A stretch of 49,699 nt of DNA. Source: Mnemiopsis leidyi. Its lineage: Eukaryota > Ctenophora > Tentaculata > Lobata > Bolinopsidae. The notes under the pieces are model-generated. The model was not told where the DNA came from and did not search any database. It worked only from the letters and a program-made list of their open reading frames with translations. The stretch lies in contig JH155219.1 in NCBI GenBank assembly GCA_000226015.1, forward strand, positions 82,701-132,399, read 5' to 3'. Each line of letters opens with the position of its first letter. Positions within the stretch are counted from its first letter, which is position 1. The position numbers and the translations under genes were made by a program. Positions 45,447-49,699 of the stretch are shown here, piece after piece.

Positions 45447-45780
45447 AAGTGCCCTCGCGGCTCCAAATTTCGGGCAGGTCGCCAGCGGCGCTCGCTCACA
45501 GTCACACTTATCAGACATTGTCTGACTTTGTCCGACCCTCATTCGAAGGGACAATAAAATGACGGGAGGGTGCGCGCTGCTGTACAAATCAGACGTTGCC
45601 TGACCTGCTGCCTCAAAGCGCGCGGCAGCGAAGCAAGACAAGCTGTAATTGTAAACCGGGCAAAGGCCGCAAAGCAAAGTCACACTGTGTGATTAACGAG
45701 ATTATATTCTTGTCGCAGTGATAGTTTTAGTGATACTGATACCCAAACCCTTGTCTAACGAAACACCAGAGATCGGCATT
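45447..45780. repeat. Mosaic of cluster repeats
   Basis: CTGACTTTGTCCGACCCTCA and GGGTGCGCGCTGC recur at about 46504-46563. TCAGACGTTGCCTGACCTGC has relatives near 45951 and, inverted, 46617. ACGAGATTATATTC (about 45690) matches the hAT-like element start. GC is clearly higher than in the rest of the window. Confidence 0.75.
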
Positions 45781-45880
45781 GTAGGTTGATAACCTACTGT
45801 CGCGGCCATCACGCGCTGTCACGCATTTCTGGCCTGGCGACATGAATTTCGGAGAAATTCTAGACGCGCATCGCCCGTTG
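45781..45880 (-). mobile_element. 100-bp repeat element, copy 2 (inverted)
   Basis: It is an exact reverse complement of 45347-45446, starting GTAGGTTGATAACCTACTGT. The two form a perfect inverted repeat with a 334-bp spacer. Confidence 0.92.
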
Positions 45881-46060
45881 AAGATCGGCAAAGCTACGTA
45901 ACTCGAATCGGGTAACACATAGATATGACAAACTCTGTGAGCGAGCTTTGTCAGACGTTGTCTGACCTGTTGCCGCGAAGCGGCGCGTAAAGCACGCGGC
46001 CATCCCCATATTTCATTTGAATTGAACATTGAACATTGAAATTGAAAATGGGCCGCAACT
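45881..46060. repeat. Mosaic of cluster repeats
   Basis: It contains GTCAGACGTTGTCTGACCTG with the palindrome-like GCCGCGAAGCGGC, matched in inverted form near 46602-46640. GAACATTGAA occurs in a short tandem run near 46023. Confidence 0.65.
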
Positions 46061-46146
46061 CAACGGGCGATGCGCGTCTAGAATTTCTTCGCCAGGCCAG
46101 AAATGCGTGACAGCGCGTGATGGCCGCGACAGTAGGTTATCAACCT
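46061..46146 (+). mobile_element. 100-bp repeat element, copy 3 (shortened)
   Basis: Same as copy 1 except for loss of about 13 bp after GAATTTCT and small changes at the end (ACCTATAC). Confidence 0.9.
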
Positions 46147-46715
46147 ATACAAGCCGCAACTTGCTAAGCCAAGTACATATGCATACTCATAGCCCTGTGG
46201 CACGCGCTGCGCGCGCCCTATCGGGGCGCACATAGTCGCGTGCGTCCTACATCCTAATTTCGCGCTAAGCTTGCAGTTGCATGCAGGGATATACGTGTTT
46301 AGCAAGGATATACGTCAATGTGCAACGCAAGGCAAAGCGAGCTGGCGACCTGTCATGTGAATTTGGATTTTGGAGCCGCGTTCACCTAACAATGAACAAG
46401 GTCCGAACGCGCGCGGCTGCTACGCAGACAAAAGGCTGGCGCACGAGTCAGGTAACACCTTGACAAGCAGGGCTAAGCAACTTTTAGCAAACTGGAACTT
46501 TGTCTGACTTTGTCCGACCCTCATAATCATATGGGAATAAAATGGCAAGAGGGTGCGCGCTGCCGTTGCCTTGCGGCCCATTTTCAATGTTCGGGGCGGC
46601 AGCCGCTTCGCGGCAGCAGGTCAGACAACGTCTGACAACGCTGCCGTACAATCGAATATCAATAAGGGTCGGACAAAGTCAGACAATTGGTGGCGTGCAA
46701 AAGGGCTCTGGTTAG
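46147..46715. repeat. Mosaic of cluster repeats, GC-richer
   Basis: It holds the second CTGACTTTGTCCGACCCTCA copy (46504), an inverted copy GGGTCGGACAAAGTCAGACA (about 46667), and GGCGGCAGCCGCTTCGCGGC near 46598. No gene is seen; frames here are shadows of the repeats. Confidence 0.7.
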
Positions 46716-46790
46716 AGCAAGCTTTGCGTCGCGGTGATACCCGACTCACTCAGCTAGAAGTAGACGGATATAATCTCGTCAAAGCAAGCT
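46716..46790 (-). mobile_element. hAT-like miniature element, inverted, 8-bp TSD
   Basis: The 59-bp element 46724-46782 reads TTGCGTCGCGGTGATACCCG to ATAATCTCGTCAA, an inverted and shorter relative of 44983-45063. AGCAAGCT flanks it perfectly (46716-46723 and 46783-46790). Confidence 0.82.
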
Positions 46791-47058
46791 CAAAGTTGAA
46801 TGTTTAATTTCGTAAGAACAGTAAACGGATATTAATTAATGTCGTCAATCAATTTTATTTGTAGGTTGATGCATGATGACCATTGGCCGTTGATAGCGTT
46901 AGCGGTCTTCAACAAATTCCTCACTTTGACGAGATTATTTTGTAAGTTGATAACCTACTGTCGCGGCCATCACGCATTTCTGGCCTGGCATCGCCCGTAA
47001 AAGATTATCCGTTTAACGTTCTAATGAAACGAAATCCTCACTGTGTGATTCCTTACAG
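46791..47058. repeat. Cluster tail with inverted copy 4 of the 100-bp element
   Basis: 46942-46998 (minus) is a shortened copy of the 100-bp element: GTAAGTTGATAACCTACTGT, then GGCCTGGCATCGCCCGT. TTTGACGAGATTATTTTGTA just before it is the start of the hAT-like element. The region ends with the acceptor TGTGATTCCTTACAG of the next feature. Confidence 0.75.
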
Positions 47059-47178
47059 CTGAAGCTCCTTGAGACACTAAGGACGCCCGGTATAGTAGAG
47101 CAAAAGAAGGACATCATCATCTCCATGCAGCGGACGGCTGAGGATCACTATCAGCAGCCCACCTCAACACAGAAGTAA
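47059..47178 (+). CDS. Candidate alternative terminal exon 1
   Basis: After a strong acceptor (GATTCCTTACAG) the phase-0 frame encodes LKLLETLRTPGIVEQKKDII, then ISMQRTAEDHYQQPTSTQK, and ends with TAA at 47176. It has no start codon of its own at the front. All phase-0 donors upstream fit. Spliced from the EF3 exon (42089) it would replace EF4. Spliced from 39232 it would make a protein without EF-hands. It could also belong to a separate gene whose other exons I did not recognise. No known domain is seen. AATAAA occurs at about 47766 and 47824. Confidence 0.45.
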   Translation: MKLLETLRTPGIVEQKKDIIISMQRTAEDHYQQPTSTQK

Positions 47179-47246
47179 AACATTCTGACAGGGACCCTGA
47201 TCTCAAAGGAGCTTCTTCCTCCTGAGCTGAACGCTGTCCTTTCTAG

Positions 47247-47501
47247 TTGGAATCCCTTGCCCGAGTACTAGAGCTCAACCTTCAAGCACCCACCTCTGCA
47301 GAGTTCGAGCTCGCTCCTAGTCCTACCGGTCCGTTGACTCAGCGAGATAAGGAATTGGTTGCTCACGTCGGCAGAACGGTTATGCCTCTTAGTCTTAAGA
47401 ATCTCTTTTCACATGCGACTAAACAACTATCACTTTCAGCTGCTCCTTTCCATATGGTGGTCGACGTCCTGTTCAAGAAATCGTGCTCCAGAGCATTGTA
47501 A
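47247..47501 (+). CDS. Candidate alternative terminal exon 2
   Basis: Acceptor CGCTGTCCTTTCTAG ends at 47246, and the frame starting right there is open for 84 codons: LESLARVLELNLQAPTSAEF at the start, LSLKNLFSHATKQLSLSAAP in the middle, KKSCSRAL at the end, then TAA. It is phase 0, like terminal exon 1. It may be a rival 3' splice site of the same last exon, since the two frames differ. The hydrophobic helices are plausible protein, but there is no domain match. Confidence 0.38.
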   Translation: MESLARVLELNLQAPTSAEFELAPSPTGPLTQRDKELVAHVGRTVMPLSLKNLFSHATKQLSLSAAPFHMVVDVLFKKSCSRAL

Positions 47502-47654
47502 CTCAGAGATATAGCACCTGCTCCACAACAGACAACTTCTTTAGGGTTAGGGTAAGGCCAAGGATTAAGCATTATTATTAAGGCCAAGGATTAAGGCCAA
47601 GGATTCTTAGGTTAATTTTGGTATCAGCGGGTAGTTATTAAGTCTCATAGCAAT

Positions 47655-48044
47655 TCTGATTTGAATGTTACTTTTCTCTTTATGAACTATGACTGAGAAA
47701 TGCAATCTTTTAGGGAACTTTATACTTGAAATCATTTCGAACAGACACGTTCATATTCATTCTCAATAAATGTATATAGTTTGTAGTGTTACTGTTAAAA
47801 TAGTTTCAAACTATTCACTCTCAATAAATGTATTTAATTTGTAATGTTGAAATAGTTGAGAATGAATTCGAACGTGTCTAGTGTTCGAAATGATTTCAAG
47901 TATAAAGTTCCCTAAAAGATTGCATTTGACGAGATCATATCACTATCAGTCTACCGTTCTAACGTTCAGCTTTGAGTTTGAGCTGCGATAGTCGGGTATC
48001 ACCGCATTTCTTAGTCATACAGAGAAAAGTGACATTCAAATCAC
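47655..48044. mobile_element. Inverted-repeat element with a nested insertion
   Basis: The arms 47655-47770 and 47862-48044 are reverse complements, for example AAAGATTGCATT against AATGCAATCTTTT, and GATTTGAATGTTACTTTTCT against AGAAAAGTGACATTCAAATC. The right arm is interrupted at 47936-48003 by a 68-bp hAT-like miniature element (TTGACGAGATCATATCACTA to GGGTATCACC), with GCATTT repeated at the break. Between the arms, CTCAATAAATGTAT occurs twice and could provide poly(A) signals for the exons just upstream. Confidence 0.82.
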
Positions 48045-49464
48045 TAAAGATTAGGATTTAGGGTTATTGTTAGGGTCGCTGGGGCGAAATCTGTGGGGAA
48101 AAAGTTGAGGGGCAGTACGTTGTTCTGGGGCCGGACGACGGTGGACGGAAACCGTTCCATATAGGCATCACACTCACAGAACCTCATATCTACGAACTAT
48201 AACAATCAGTTTTGGAAACAGTAAAGCATGTGCCTGTGGCTGTACCGTGTGCCTGCACCTGTATTATAATTTTGTCTACATTCGCAGTTTTTCACAAAGG
48301 AAAATGCTCTGAGTCTGAGAAATCTGTTTTTGTTTCACTCTTAGAACCAAGGGCAAGAACGCACGTGTCGCCAAAACCTTTGTTTTATTTGAGTATTTGT
48401 AGCCCACTTTCACAAATGTCGGTCTGGCTAGTCTGGCTTTAGACGCCCCAAATTGACAGCACGGAAAAAAGGACCATGCAAACATCTTGAAACAATACAT
48501 GTCTATATGTATTGTGTACTTTAATTTGACATGGACAACTTGCTCATGCTGCTCTGAATGAATATTTCCCGACACTTCATTGTACGAGTTCGTGTCAGAC
48601 TTTCGTCCCGCACCAGACACGAGACGAGTTGAGATAAGTGGAACCTTTTGTCGGAGATCTGAACAATGGAGCTGCTGACTCAAATGTAATTAGTTCTCTT
48701 TAAAAACGGAGTAAGAACATGAGTACCCTTTTTACGGTAAAGCAGGTCGATGTATCAGAATCTATAAATCGGATGTTTTGATAGATCGAAAAAACACGTC
48801 TAAGCTGTTGGTACAAAAGTCGATAAATAAAATAAAAATACTTCAAGGTTAATTATAAGTCTAAACTTCGGATTTTCAATTCCAGCTCTTTGGCTAATCC
48901 TTTCAGAAACCATACACAGAATTGTTATTTTCTGCTTTCGTGGATGTGCCATGACTGTGGTTGAGTTTTGCTCAATGGAAATAAAATAAAATCGATATTA
49001 TGTAAAATGAGGTGTTTTAAGATTTCATCCATATATTACTATATAATAGCTCTTATTCATATTGAATCACGATGAAAACAACTCAGTGTCCCCAAAAAGT
49101 ACCATCAAATTTTATCCAACTGTGCAAAATTTTCACCATCGGCATCACTTAATTTATTCAGCTCAAAATTTTTTTAAGCCCGAAAGCATCTCTTTTTGTT
49201 GGAGAATGGACCACACGCAAAGTCCACATCAAGATTTTTTGGCGAATGGATATAACTGTCATTTGATCACGACATCCAATAACTGTAACGTCATTGAATT
49301 GTTGCAAGTTTTCCTTTTAGGCGATCTTGCCGCTACACCATGCCGCGGCACTGATTTTGAACCGTATGTAAACCGGACTCTGTCGAATCTTTAATTTTAT
49401 CTGCTAGCACTGAAACTCATTCGAAGTGACCAGGTTGAATATTTTCATAATGACTTCAGCACGA
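48045..49464. other. Flank and probable 3' UTR of the minus-strand gene
   Basis: The part next to 49464 is presumably 3' UTR of the gene at the right end; TTTATT at about 49152 (AATAAA on the minus strand) is a possible poly(A) signal. A 135-codon minus frame (48276-48683) lacks an ATG start and a domain, and a 110-codon plus frame (49062-49394) is likewise unsupported. Confidence 0.4.
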
Positions 49465-49617
49465 TCAAGCTACTGAAAGTTCCTTGTTCCCGCCGTTAGC
49501 GGGCTGCAAGAATGCCTCCTCTTCTTCAAGAAGTTTATCTTCTTCCATTTCATAATGACTAGGATCTTCGTCGTCCGGCTCGGGAGAGTTGGTGTTTTGC
49601 ATGAAAGTCCAAGTAAA
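49465..49617 (-). CDS. Terminal exon of an unrecognised minus-strand gene
   Basis: Read on the minus strand, acceptor TTACAATGTTTCAG is followed by 50 codons and TGA (49465-49467), phase 0. It begins FTWTFMQNTNSPEPDDEDPS, continues HYEMEEDKLLEEEEAFLQP, and ends GNKELSVA. It is very acidic in the middle and looks like a cytoplasmic tail. FTWTF at the front could be the end of a membrane segment, which is inference. Codon use and composition look coding. The rest of the gene lies beyond the right edge. No family is recognised. Confidence 0.6.
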   Translation of the reverse strand, partial: FTWTFMQNTNSPEPDDEDPSHYEMEEDKLLEEEEAFLQPANGGNKELSVA

Positions 49618-49698
49618 CTGAAACATTGTAAAGAATATCAGTAAACTGAAACATTGTAAAGCATATCAGGTAAACTGAAACATTGTAAAGCATATCAG
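49613..49698. repeat. 28/29-bp tandem repeat over a splice acceptor
   Basis: Three units of GTAAACTGAAACATTGTAAA plus G(C/A)ATATCAG, the first 28 and the next 29 bp, run to the window end and may continue. On the minus strand each unit contains TTTACAATGTTTCAG, so the 3' splice site of the terminal exon is present three times. Confidence 0.92.
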
Positions 49699-49699
49699 G

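Noticed and set aside
45318..46807. Several frames on both strands sharing NGRCASRISPKFMSPGQKC
   Set aside because: The shared peptide is the translation of the 100-bp repeat element; not a gene family.
48276..48683. Minus-strand 135-codon frame
   Set aside because: No ATG start, no recognisable domain, and length is within what chance gives in 50 kb.

Overview
The window reads as AT-rich nuclear DNA of an invertebrate metazoan. It has long gene-poor stretches, spliceosomal introns with GT..AG borders, minisatellites, small inverted-repeat elements and a 5'-truncated LINE. Two short runs of N (16403-16416 and 34118-34127) are assembly gaps inside satellites. I cannot name the species. An early-branching animal is possible but only a guess.

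Left part (1-5 kb). Repeats fill 1-2.7 kb: a perfect hairpin at the very start, a degenerate tandem repeat, and a foldback element with arms of about 193 bp. At 3602-4531 lies an intronless gene for a secreted/lysosomal thioesterase of the PPT2 type.

Middle (4.9-43.2 kb). A calmodulin-like protein with four EF-hands is encoded by exons at 41381-43245, all on the + strand. Upstream, over about 36 kb, are many short exons that each start with ATG and end at a GT donor exactly on a codon boundary (phase 0): 4914, 13831, 17610, 20790, 24488, 29146/29179, 30706, 31354, 33065 (weaker), 40614 and 41057. The first EF-hand exon also starts in phase 0, as do two symmetric internal exons at 38465-38566 and 39059-39232. 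I infer one transcription unit with an array of alternative first coding exons that puts different N-terminal tails on a Ca2+ sensor: Cys-rich, basic, amphipathic, Gly2-starting or acidic. The alternative is several nested genes, which splicing data would decide. Two phase-0 terminal exon candidates at 47059 and 47247 could supply other C-termini.

The introns carry minisatellites (about 15-16, 31 and 41 bp units), a minus-strand LINE remnant flanked by a perfect 18-bp target duplication, and hairpins. From 44.9 to 48.05 kb is a cluster of GC-richer miniature elements. Two of them have perfect 8-bp target duplications (hAT-like), and one pair forms a perfect 100-bp inverted repeat.

Right end. 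At 49465-49617 is the terminal exon of an unrecognised minus-strand gene that continues beyond the window. Its 3' splice site lies inside a tandem repeat. I saw no tRNA, rRNA or CRISPR.
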